A stretch of DNA of 64,000 bases from contig JAEYZN010000012.1 of assembly GCA_023428025.1 (NCBI GenBank), positions 62,001-126,000 on the forward strand. Direction: 5' to 3'. This document shows, in pieces, positions 1-7,368 of the stretch (position 1 is the first letter of the stretch; each line of letters starts with the position of its first letter). Below the pieces are notes generated by a model that did no database searches, had not been told where the DNA came from, and worked only from the letters and a program-made list of their open reading frames with translations. Made by a program: the position numbers and the translations under genes. Origin of the DNA: Bacillota bacterium (lineage in GTDB: Bacteria; Bacillota; Clostridia; Christensenellales; SZUA-584).

Positions 1-665
1 TTCTGCGACTTGTCGATCTGCTTGCGCACCTTGCCGCGTATCTCATTCTCGATGGCGGTGACTTCCAGCTCGTTGGTCAGTATGCCCACCAGCAGCTCCA
101 AACGTTCATTGACGTCCACACATTCCAGCAGCCTCTGCTTGTCCTCCAGCTTGAAAATCACGCTGGAAGAGATGATGTCCGCCATCTGCCCGGCATCGTC
201 CACGCTGTTGACAGAGGCGAGCAGTTCGGAAGATACCTTGGTGCTGATGTTGGTCAGCTCTTCAAACTGGCTGAGCACCATGCGGCGCAGCGCCAGCTCC
301 TTCATATCAGAATCGGCCGAAGGTTCGTAGACCAGCTGCTGTATCTCCGCCTCAAGATAAGGCTCTGTTCTAGTATAAGTCACGATGCGGGCGCGGTAGA
401 CGCCTTTAACAAGCACCCGGATGATATCGCCCGGCAGCTTCAGAATCTGCTTGATCTTTGAAACGGTACCCACTTCATAAATGTCGTCCGCGGACGGCTC
501 GGACACTTCCTTATCCTTCTGCGCGGCAAGAAAGATGATCTGGTCGTCCTCCATCGCCTTTTCCAGCGCGGCGATGGACTTTTCACGCCCCACCTCAAAG
601 TGGAGCGCCATATATGGGAAAACGATGACGTCTCTCAAAGCCACCATCGGCATGATATTGGTCAT
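1..665 (-). CDS. lon: Lon protease, N-terminal part (cut by window edge)
   Basis: The minus strand encodes about 221 residues before the window ends. They read MTNIMPMVALRDVIVFPYM and continue through a beta-rich segment into a helical one (TKVSSELLASVNSVDDAGQM, then RLELLVGILTNELEV), which is the substrate-binding N domain of Lon, the ATP-dependent serine protease that degrades misfolded and regulatory proteins in the cytoplasm. The ATPase and protease domains lie outside. The ATG at 665 follows GGAGG by seven bases. A sigma-A type promoter lies just upstream, and degV is divergent. The family call is firm; completeness cannot be judged here. Confidence 0.93.
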   Translation of the reverse strand, partial: MTNIMPMVALRDVIVFPYMALHFEVGREKSIAALEKAMEDDQIIFLAAQKDKEVSEPSADDIYEVGTVSKIKQILKLPGDIIRVLVKGVYRARIVTYTRTEPYLEAEIQQLVYEPSADSDMKELALRRMVLSQFEELTNISTKVSSELLASVNSVDDAGQMADIISSSVIFKLEDKQRLLECVDVNERLELLVGILTNELEVTAIENEIRGKVRKQIDKSQ

Positions 666-696
666 GAACACGCCTCCATCTGTTATTTGCTGGAGT

Positions 697-725
697 ATTA
701 TACATTAAATCAGAGGCATCTGCAA
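697..725 (-). promoter_or_regulatory. lon promoter
   Basis: On the minus strand TTGCAG and TATAAT are separated by 17 bases, about 30 bases upstream of the lon start. No CtsR- or CIRCE-like heat-shock operator was recognised around it. Confidence 0.65.
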
Positions 726-827
726 CCCGAAGTCTGGCCGGACATATCCTGATATTATCCATGACTTGTTTTATATTGTAAATACACTTGTATGCTTCAA
801 CAGGCCATGGATTATCGAGATTATTAT

Positions 828-858
828 TTGGACAATCAGAACAATCAGATGTTATAAT
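828..858 (+). promoter_or_regulatory. degV promoter
   Basis: TTGGAC and TATAAT stand 19 bases apart in AT-rich DNA, about 60 bases before degV. The spacer is longer than the ideal 17, so this is a moderate call. Confidence 0.5.
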
Positions 859-916
859 TTACTGGTTGTTATGTTTGGAATACTAATAATCTTATACGTA
901 ATTCAGGAGAAGGGCT

Positions 917-1759
917 ATGAGGAAAGTCAAAATCGTTACAGACAGCACATGCGATCTGCCTTTTGACATGCTGGCGGAGCGCGGAATCGAACGTGTACCG
1001 CTGCACATCATTCTGGGGGAGGACTCTTATCCGGACGATCAGAACCTGTCCAGCCAGAAGCTGTTTGAGTTCGCCGATTCCACCGGCGTGTTGCCCAAGT
1101 CCGCCGCTGTCAACGCATATGATTTTGAAGCTGTTTTCAAACGGTGGCTGGAGGAGGACTATGATATCTTTTTCATGGGCATCAGCAGCCATTTGTCCAG
1201 CACGATGCAGAATGCCAAAACAGCGGCGGAGAGCATTGGCGCCGCAGACCGTATATCGATCGTGGATTCGTTAAGCCTGTCCACAGGCGTAGGTCTGCAG
1301 GTGCTGGAAACTTCCGATATGGCGCTGGCCGGAGCAAGCCTGGACGAGATTACGCAGCATGCTGTCAGTATCCGCGACAAGGTGCAGGCGAGTTTTGTGG
1401 TTGATACGCTGAAATACCTGTATATGGGCGGACGCTGTTCCAGGCTGGTGTCCATCGTGGGCAGCCGCCTCAAGATTAAGCCCAAGCTGGAGCTGCGCGG
1501 CGGAGAGATCGTCCCCACGTCCAAATTCCGCGGCGCGCAGTTTGTGGACAAGTATTACGAGCAGGTGATGGAAAGAGCGGCGGAGGTCGACCCCAAACGC
1601 GTTTTTGTGACGCACTGCCTGTCCGACAAGGCGGAAATGGTCAAAGAGCGCCTGGAAAAAGAATTCGCGTTCACCAACGTGATGATCACAGCGGCGTCAC
1701 CGACGATTTCCACGCACTGCGGACCGGGAACCATCGGCATCCTCTTCATCTATAAATAG
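917..1759 (+). CDS. degV: DegV family fatty-acid-binding protein
   Basis: The 280-residue protein opens with the family signature KIVTDSTCDLP and keeps the later GISSHLSST and GPGTIG blocks expected of DegV/FakB proteins. These bind a fatty acid in the cytoplasm; the FakB members present it to the FakA kinase for phospholipid synthesis. No fakA or DAK gene is nearby, so its partner must be elsewhere if it is a FakB. Length is normal for the family. The ATG is preceded by AGGAG. The GIY-YIG gene begins one base after its stop, so the two are probably co-transcribed. Confidence 0.9.
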   Translation: MRKVKIVTDSTCDLPFDMLAERGIERVPLHIILGEDSYPDDQNLSSQKLFEFADSTGVLPKSAAVNAYDFEAVFKRWLEEDYDIFFMGISSHLSSTMQNAKTAAESIGAADRISIVDSLSLSTGVGLQVLETSDMALAGASLDEITQHAVSIRDKVQASFVVDTLKYLYMGGRCSRLVSIVGSRLKIKPKLELRGGEIVPTSKFRGAQFVDKYYEQVMERAAEVDPKRVFVTHCLSDKAEMVKERLEKEFAFTNVMITAASPTISTHCGPGTIGILFIYK

Positions 1760-1760
1760 A

Positions 1761-2015
1761 ATGTTCTGGGTTTACATGCTGGAATGCGCCGACGGCAGCC
1801 TGTACACCGGTTGGACGCCCGACCTGGAGAAAAGGATCGGGCTGCATAACGCCGGCCGCGGCAGTAAATATGTGCGAAGCAGGCTGCCCGCACAACTGCG
1901 GTATATGGAAAGCTGCGCCTCAAAAGAGGAGGCGATGCGCCGCGAAGCGGCTGTCAAGAAAATGAGCCGGGGTGAGAAGCTGGCGCTGATCGCGGCTCAG
2001 CATGAGGGATTATAG
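1761..2015 (+). CDS. GIY-YIG domain protein, YhbQ/UPF0213-like
   Basis: This 84-residue protein consists of a single compact GIY-YIG nuclease fold: VYMLECADGSLYTGWT holds the Tyr and Gly-Trp-Thr positions of the GIY..YIG strands, followed by LEKRIGLHNAGRGSKYVRSR. UPF0213 proteins are small, widespread and poorly characterised; related enzymes act on branched or damaged DNA. It starts one base after degV with no clear ribosome site of its own, suggesting translational coupling. Its 3' end overlaps the convergent zinc-ribbon gene by six bases. Confidence 0.85.
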   Translation: MFWVYMLECADGSLYTGWTPDLEKRIGLHNAGRGSKYVRSRLPAQLRYMESCASKEEAMRREAAVKKMSRGEKLALIAAQHEGL

Positions 2016-3074
2016 CAGCCAGATCAGCAGCGCGGCCGCAGCCATCATTGCCAGCGCGATGATGCCGATCTTCAGCGCGCTGACGGGGGCGTCCCCGTGT
2101 ATCTCGCCGGTCTGGCCGTTGATGTAGACGTTATACGCCCTGTTTCTGAAGCGGTAGGTGGACACCCAAAGGGGCAGCAGCATCAGCTTATAGCTGATGT
2201 CCGAGTACTGCGTGCAGATGTTCAGCGCCCCCGTGATGTCGCTGCCGCGTTTGACGATGGCGGAAATGTCGCTGCGGAGCACGGCGCCCATGTACGCTTT
2301 CGCGCGGCCCCATGTGGGCTTAAGCCCGAGCTTATAGCGTTCTATCGCGTAACCCGCCACAAACCGGGGCTCATACCGGACCAGCTCGCTCAGCTTGAAC
2401 GGCTCGATATCTTTGATGATTTTGGCGTCGATGTGGCTGGTATCCCCAAAAATAACGTCGCTGAACTTCTTGTCGTAGTTGCCCGATACCATCCGCCAGC
2501 GCACCTTTCGGACGCGGCGGTTTTTTGTTTCCGTCCTGTCGCCCGAAGACGCGGTGTTGATCTCCGTATCCTGATAATAGCTGCCCGCCTGGCCCGTGTA
2601 CGCGGTGTCGGCTGACGCGCCAAAACTCCAGTATGGCAGAAAGACTCCCTGAAAGCTTCCGGCTTCCCGTTCCTTTTTGAATGGGAAGGGGGCGAGAAAC
2701 CGCTTTTTCATCCAGCTGTCGAGGTGCGCGGACGCCTGCTGTGCGGTCAGCTTGAAGGGCGCGACCCAGCCGGGTTTAACGCCATAACCTTCCTCGATGT
2801 GAGAGAGATTGTTGGCGGCGCAATAGGCGCAGAATGTGGACGCATCGCCCAGCTTGGCCGTTTCGCTGCCGCAGCTGCCGCAGCGCGTCATATGAAGCGG
2901 CTCATTCCATTGCGCTTCGGTTTCCGCGGCGGCAAAATCAAAATCCTCAGCGTCGGTATTATCGGCACACACCTGCTCGCTGCGGTCGCAACGCGCGCAG
3001 TACAAAGCGCCTTTGTTCATAGCCATGTCGGCTCCGCAGGAAGGGCAGTAAAAGACGTCGGTATTGCTGTTCAT
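2010..3074 (-). CDS. Zinc-ribbon protein with C-terminal membrane anchor, function unknown
   Basis: The 354-residue protein has two N-terminal zinc ribbons: CPSC..CARC near residues 10-30 and CGSC..CAYC near 65-85. A soluble middle region follows, containing GVFLPYWSF and a block rich in Arg and Lys, and the protein ends in one hydrophobic helix (IGIIALAMMAAAALLIWLL) that would anchor it by its tail. Related clostridial proteins are usually labelled TFIIB-type zinc ribbon proteins with no known role. It is transcribed alone, convergent with the GIY-YIG gene. The domains are visible; the function is not. Confidence 0.75.
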   Translation of the reverse strand: MNSNTDVFYCPSCGADMAMNKGALYCARCDRSEQVCADNTDAEDFDFAAAETEAQWNEPLHMTRCGSCGSETAKLGDASTFCAYCAANNLSHIEEGYGVKPGWVAPFKLTAQQASAHLDSWMKKRFLAPFPFKKEREAGSFQGVFLPYWSFGASADTAYTGQAGSYYQDTEINTASSGDRTETKNRRVRKVRWRMVSGNYDKKFSDVIFGDTSHIDAKIIKDIEPFKLSELVRYEPRFVAGYAIERYKLGLKPTWGRAKAYMGAVLRSDISAIVKRGSDITGALNICTQYSDISYKLMLLPLWVSTYRFRNRAYNVYINGQTGEIHGDAPVSALKIGIIALAMMAAAALLIWLL

Positions 3075-3202
3075 AATGGCACCTCGCGTTTGGATTTCTA
3101 ATTATTTATATCGAAGCAGTGACATATATAGCGCTATTTATATATGATAATACATTTTACGCGCAAGTTAAAGTGAAATATGAACCTCATCCCTAAATCG
3201 TA

Positions 3203-3244
3203 CAGAGATTCATTATTGTTAAATCTCTGATAATTTAATATAAT
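3203..3244 (+). promoter_or_regulatory. hutP-cmk operon promoter with an overlapping dyad
   Basis: TTGTTA (3216-3221) and TATAAT (3239-3244) are 17 bases apart. The -35 box sits inside a perfect 8-bp dyad, CAGAGATT at 3203-3210 and AATCTCTG at 3222-3229, with an 11-base spacer. That placement fits a repressor operator, though no known regulator motif was recognised. Confidence 0.6.
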
Positions 3245-3277
3245 GATTGCAAATCAGAAAACGGAGGGTGGGTCTGC

Positions 3278-3685
3278 ATGCCCGGAAGCAAGGATGTGGC
3301 CAAGGCGGCAATCAGGCTGGCGTTGTCGTCTTCACGGGAAGATGAAAAGACGCTCAAAGCCAGATATGCCGATATCGGTATTAAGGTGGCCGCTGTCGAC
3401 TTCGGCGGAGAATTTCTTGCGTCGGTGATGCGGATCGTGGAATGTAGCGTGGTCGCGGCAAAGCGCGAGAACATCATCGGCGAAACGCACCATGAAGAAG
3501 GCGCGGTGGCGGGCGCGGCGCGCGAGGCCATATCACAGATCACGTCCAAGGCGATCGGGCTGAATGTCGGCGGAAAGATCGGCATAGCGCGATACGGCGA
3601 GCATCTTGCCGTCGGCATCTTCTTTGGAATCGGTCTTTTGCACCTCAACGAAGTGGCCATCGGCCTGGGGCACCGAGTTATATGA
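3278..3685 (+). CDS. HutP family protein
   Basis: The 135-residue protein matches the HutP fold family: an N-terminal helix, the HHEEGAVAGAAREA helix with paired His residues, a glycine-rich GGKIGIARYGEHLAVGIFFGIGLLHLNEVAIG stretch and a C-terminal GHRVI with a late His. Bacillus HutP is an RNA-binding antiterminator that uses L-histidine and a divalent metal to switch on histidine use. No hut genes are present here. Instead it overlaps cmk by four bases (ATGA) and heads an operon of nucleotide, lipid, isoprenoid and ribosomal genes, so the role is probably different. GGAGGGTGGG precedes the ATG. Confidence 0.8.
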   Translation: MPGSKDVAKAAIRLALSSSREDEKTLKARYADIGIKVAAVDFGGEFLASVMRIVECSVVAAKRENIIGETHHEEGAVAGAAREAISQITSKAIGLNVGGKIGIARYGEHLAVGIFFGIGLLHLNEVAIGLGHRVI

Positions 3686-4344
3686 CGATCAATATTGCGA
3701 TAGACGGACCGGCCGGGGCCGGAAAAAGCACGCTCGCCAAAGCCGTGGCACAGGCGCTTCATATCCATTATCTCGATACGGGGGCAATGTACCGCGCCGT
3801 GGCCTATGCCGCCCTGAAAGCGGATGTGGACGTTAAGGACGAAGCGGGTGTTTCCCGTTTGCTGGAGAACATCGATCTGAAAACGGTATACGAGGATGGT
3901 GAGCAGCGTATGCTGCTGGCTGGCGTGAACGTGATGCCTTATATACGGACGCCCGAAATTTCCACCGCCGCATCGGACATCTCGGCGCTTGCCTGCGTGC
4001 GCAAAAAGCTGGTCGCGATGCAGCGCGAGGTGGCCGAGCAGTATGATGTGGTGCTGGACGGACGGGATATCGGCACCTATGTGCTGCCGGACGCGCCGCA
4101 TAAGTTTTTTGTCACGGCGGAGCCTCATGAACGCGCGCGCCGCCGCCATGCCGAACTCACCGCCAAGGGAATAGACAGAGACTACCAGGAAGTGCTGGAC
4201 GAGATGATAAAACGGGATGCCAACGATTCTTCGCGGGCTTTGGCACCCTTGAAAAAAGCTGATGATGCGATATTACTTGATACCACCCATATGAATATTG
4301 ATTCGGCTTTGGATGCGGTTTTGTCCAAACTCAGACAGGAGTAA
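3682..4344 (+). CDS. cmk: Cytidylate kinase
   Basis: This 220-residue enzyme phosphorylates CMP and dCMP with ATP. It carries the P-loop DGPAGAGKST at residues 8-17, the YLDTGAMYRAVA nucleotide-binding segment, the LDGRDIGTYVLPDA block and the lid arginines around ERARRRHAEL. Length is normal. The start overlaps the hutP stop as ATGA, and plsC begins three bases after its stop, so the genes form a tight operon, as commonly seen for cmk-plsC-ispH in Clostridia. Confidence 0.97.
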   Translation: MTINIAIDGPAGAGKSTLAKAVAQALHIHYLDTGAMYRAVAYAALKADVDVKDEAGVSRLLENIDLKTVYEDGEQRMLLAGVNVMPYIRTPEISTAASDISALACVRKKLVAMQREVAEQYDVVLDGRDIGTYVLPDAPHKFFVTAEPHERARRRHAELTAKGIDRDYQEVLDEMIKRDANDSSRALAPLKKADDAILLDTTHMNIDSALDAVLSKLRQE

Positions 4345-4347
4345 ATC

Positions 4348-4935
4348 ATGCTTTATCAAATCTTAAGGCTTATCGGCAAGCCCATCATCTACCTGCTGTT
4401 TCTTCCTAAAATAATCGGCAAAAAGAACAGCAGGCACAAAGGCAGGGCAGTCATCATATCCAACCACATCAGCATGTGGGACCCGCTTTTTATTGCGGTG
4501 GTTTTCCGCCGTCAGATATTCTGGATGGGCAAAATCGAGCTGTTCAAGAACAAGCTGGCCCGCGCGTTTTTTTATGCTGTCAAGGCGTTCCCTGTACGGC
4601 GCGGCGAGGGGGACCTTGCGGCCATACGCCATGCTTTTAAGATATTGCGCGCCGGTAAGCTGTTCGGCATCTTCCCGGAGGGAACGCGCGTCAAGTCCAG
4701 TGAGATCAGCCGGTTTGAACCCGGCACAGCGATGATCGCGCTGAAAAACGATGCGCCGGTGATCCCGGTGTATATCAAGGGGCAGTATAAGCTCTTCCGC
4801 CGTATGAAGCTGATTGTCGGGGAACCGATCAATCTCAAGGATTATGTGGGGACCAAGACCGACCAATCCAGCGTGGAGGCCGCGACACGGTTTCTCGAAA
4901 ACAAGCTGAAGGATTTAAGAAATACAACGTTTTAA
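4348..4935 (+). CDS. plsC: 1-acylglycerol-3-phosphate acyltransferase
   Basis: The 195-residue membrane-associated enzyme transfers an acyl group to lysophosphatidic acid to make phosphatidic acid. The catalytic H(X4)D motif appears as NHISMWDPLF, and the substrate-binding FPEGTR motif follows in the middle of the protein. A hydrophobic N-terminal segment (IIYLLFLPKI) would seat it on the inner leaflet. It lies between cmk and ispH/rpsA with gaps of three and nine bases. Confidence 0.95.
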   Translation: MLYQILRLIGKPIIYLLFLPKIIGKKNSRHKGRAVIISNHISMWDPLFIAVVFRRQIFWMGKIELFKNKLARAFFYAVKAFPVRRGEGDLAAIRHAFKILRAGKLFGIFPEGTRVKSSEISRFEPGTAMIALKNDAPVIPVYIKGQYKLFRRMKLIVGEPINLKDYVGTKTDQSSVEAATRFLENKLKDLRNTTF

Positions 4936-4944
4936 GGAGTTCAA

Positions 4945-7179
4945 TTGGTCATACTCGCCAAACACGCCGGTTTCTGCTTCGGCGTTCAACGGGCCGTCGA
5001 TGCTGTCGAAACCCATATAGATGAAAACATTGCCACCCTGGGGCCGCTGATCCACAACAAGGATGTCGTTCAGTCGCTTGAGGACAGAGGCGTGAGATGC
5101 ATTAACAGTGTGGAGGAAGCCGGGCCCCGCACCACGGTGGTGATACGGTCTCACGGCGCCGCGCCGGAGGTCTATGAGCAGCTCAAAACAAGAGGCATCG
5201 AATACATCGACGCGACATGCCCGTTTGTCAAGCGCATCCATGAGCGTGTCGGCGCGGCGGCCGAGGCGGGCCAGCATGTCATCATCATCGGCGAAAAAGG
5301 ACACCCTGAAGTGATCGGAACCATCGGATGGGCAGGTGGAGATGCGGCGACCGTGTACAGCGATGAAGAGATCAGCGCGCTGCCTCATATGAACGAAGCC
5401 GTCGTGGTGGCGCAGACGACGATCACGCAGGAAAAATGGGCGCACGTACTGGCCGCGCTGGAAACCCGCGTTGATCATATCATACCGTTCATGAGCATTT
5501 GCTCGGCCACACAGCAGCGGCAGGACGAAGCCGCGCAGATCGCCAAAAAAGCGGACACCATGATTGTGGTGGGCGGGCGCTTCAGTTCCAATACCAGAAA
5601 GCTGTTCGAATTATGTCGACAGCACTGTGAAAATGTCTATCATATTGAGCATAAAAGTGAACTATTACTTGAAAAAATGTGTTTAGGTGATATAATAGGC
5701 ATTGTCGCCGGTGCTTCAACGCCGGATACGATGATTAGGGAGGTTTTTGACTACATGATTGAAAATGAGAAAGCGCTGCCGGTTGAAGGTGAGGGCATTC
5801 CGAGCCAGGAGACAGCAGCCAACGACGTGGTGGACATCGGCGGAGGTGCTGAAGAGGTGTCTGCCGTGGAGCTTGAATCCAAACAGGAGGAAACAGTCGA
5901 AGATACAGCTGAAACCACAGACGAATCTGATGTGATTGAGGCCGCTGTTGTCAGCGACGCGGACGAAAGCGACATTGCCCCGGCGAAGCCCGAAAAACCG
6001 GCAACGGAGCAGGATGAGTTTCTCGAAGGGCTGGAAAAGGTCGTTCGCCTGAAAAAGGGACAGGTTATCAAGGGGAATATCGTCCAGATCACGGATGGAG
6101 ATGTCTGTGTCAATATTGGATATAAATCAGACGGCATCATTCAGAAAAACGAGCTTTCGATGCAGGATGTCAATCCGAAGGATTATTTCCAGATCGGAGA
6201 CGAAATCGAAGCCGAAGTCATCAGCTTGAACGATGGCGAAGGCAATGTCCTCCTCTCAAGAAAACGTGTAGAAAAGAAACTGAACTGGTTGAAGATACAG
6301 GAAAACGTCGGGACAGATTTACTCTACAAGTGCGTGATCAAAAAAGCCGTGAAGGGCGGTGTGACGACCAAGATCGAAGGCTACAGCGCTTTTATTCCCG
6401 CCTCGCACCTTTCGCTGAAGTATGTGGAAGACTTAAAGCAGTTTGAAGGCCAGGAGATCGAAGTGACACTGATCGACGCGGACAAGAAGCAGGAACGTCT
6501 GGTGGCTTCCCACAAGAGCGTGCTTATCCGTGAAAAGAAGGAAAAGGAAAAGCAGCTTTGGGAGAGTTTTACGAAGGGTGAGCATGTGACGGGCGTGGTG
6601 AAGCGTCTGACCGATTTCGGCGCCTTTGTCGATGTCGGCGGCGTGGACGGCCTGCTGCATATATCCGATATGGCCTGGTCCAGAGTCAAGCATCCGTCGG
6701 ATGTGGTTTCCGAAGGACAGGAGCTTGAACTCGTGATCCTGAACGTGGAACCGTCCAAGAAGAAGATTGCGCTTGGTTACAAGCAGCTTATGCCCAAACC
6801 GTGGGATCTTGTGAGCGAGAAATACCATGCTGGCGATATCGTCAAGGGCAAAGTGGTTCGCATTGTGCCGTTCGGCGCTTTCGTACAGCTTGAGCCCATG
6901 GTGGACGGCCTTATCCATATCTCGCAGATATCCACACACCGTCTTGAGAAGGTGGAGGATGAACTGCGCCTGGGAGATGAAGTGGAAGCCAAGGTGCTGG
7001 AAGTGAACGCAGAGAAGCGCAAGATCAGCCTTTCCCGCCGTGCGTTGATGCCGGTGGAAGAACGCGTGGTCGAAAAGAAAGCGGAATTTGAAAGGGAAGA
7101 TGATTTTCATTACGAAATTCCGCCGGTTCAGGAGTCAACAATTTCTTTGGCGGACTTTTTTCCCAAAAAAGATGATTAA
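4945..7179 (+). CDS. ispH-rpsA: 4-hydroxy-3-methylbut-2-enyl diphosphate reductase fused to ribosomal protein S1
   Basis: The 744-residue fusion begins with IspH (about residues 1-280), the last enzyme of the MEP isoprenoid pathway; its three cluster-binding cysteines are Cys11 (AGFCFGV), Cys92 (DATCPF) and Cys186 (SICSATQ). An acidic, Thr/Glu-rich linker follows (about 280-365), then four S1 RNA-binding repeats (about 366-700), the best marked by LTDFGAFVDVGGVDGLLHIS and VPFGAFVQLEPMVDGLIHIS. Fusions of this type are known in Clostridia. The start is TTG at 4945 after AAGGAG. A promoter and a possible second start lie inside the gene (5669-5757). A terminator follows at 7256. Confidence 0.96.
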   Translation: MVILAKHAGFCFGVQRAVDAVETHIDENIATLGPLIHNKDVVQSLEDRGVRCINSVEEAGPRTTVVIRSHGAAPEVYEQLKTRGIEYIDATCPFVKRIHERVGAAAEAGQHVIIIGEKGHPEVIGTIGWAGGDAATVYSDEEISALPHMNEAVVVAQTTITQEKWAHVLAALETRVDHIIPFMSICSATQQRQDEAAQIAKKADTMIVVGGRFSSNTRKLFELCRQHCENVYHIEHKSELLLEKMCLGDIIGIVAGASTPDTMIREVFDYMIENEKALPVEGEGIPSQETAANDVVDIGGGAEEVSAVELESKQEETVEDTAETTDESDVIEAAVVSDADESDIAPAKPEKPATEQDEFLEGLEKVVRLKKGQVIKGNIVQITDGDVCVNIGYKSDGIIQKNELSMQDVNPKDYFQIGDEIEAEVISLNDGEGNVLLSRKRVEKKLNWLKIQENVGTDLLYKCVIKKAVKGGVTTKIEGYSAFIPASHLSLKYVEDLKQFEGQEIEVTLIDADKKQERLVASHKSVLIREKKEKEKQLWESFTKGEHVTGVVKRLTDFGAFVDVGGVDGLLHISDMAWSRVKHPSDVVSEGQELELVILNVEPSKKKIALGYKQLMPKPWDLVSEKYHAGDIVKGKVVRIVPFGAFVQLEPMVDGLIHISQISTHRLEKVEDELRLGDEVEAKVLEVNAEKRKISLSRRALMPVEERVVEKKAEFEREDDFHYEIPPVQESTISLADFFPKKDD
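5669..5757 (+). promoter_or_regulatory. Candidate internal promoter and translation start for free S1
   Basis: Inside the ispH part, TTGAAA (5669-5674) and TATAAT (5691-5696) are 16 bases apart. AGGGAGG follows at 5737-5743, and the ATG at 5755 is in frame at residue 271. Local sequence is clearly more AT-rich than the flanking codons. The SD-to-ATG spacing of 11 bases is somewhat long. This could express the S1 half on its own. Confidence 0.5.
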
Positions 7180-7255
7180 CTCTTGAATAATAGGCGGGAT
7201 TCTGGTAATAATTATAAGTGACCTCACAAAATATATTAAGACCCCCTTTACATTG

Positions 7256-7284
7256 GTCGTGATGCAAATCGCGACTCTTTTTTT
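7256..7284 (+). terminator. Terminator of the hutP-to-rpsA operon
   Basis: An 8-bp stem (GTCGTGAT with ATCGCGAC, one G-T pair) closes a GCAA tetraloop and is followed, after TC, by seven T residues. It lies 77 bases after the S1 stop. Confidence 0.9.
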
Positions 7285-7308
7285 ACAATTTGGCCTTGAT
7301 AATAGCTG

Positions 7309-7337
7309 TTGCATATAGGGTGACAATAAACTATACT
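7309..7337 (+). promoter_or_regulatory. polA promoter
   Basis: TTGCAT and TATACT are separated by 17 bases. Transcription would start near 7344, which argues for the ATG at 7369 as the polA start instead of the in-frame ATG at 7345. Confidence 0.65.
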
Positions 7338-7368
7338 TTATTATATGGATTTTCCAACGGGAGTCAGT

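Noticed and set aside
3118..3145. AT-rich palindrome around AGCGCT upstream of the zinc-ribbon gene
   Set aside because: Only about 10 bases are perfectly symmetric and the rest is TA-rich. It cannot be told from chance or a plain promoter region.
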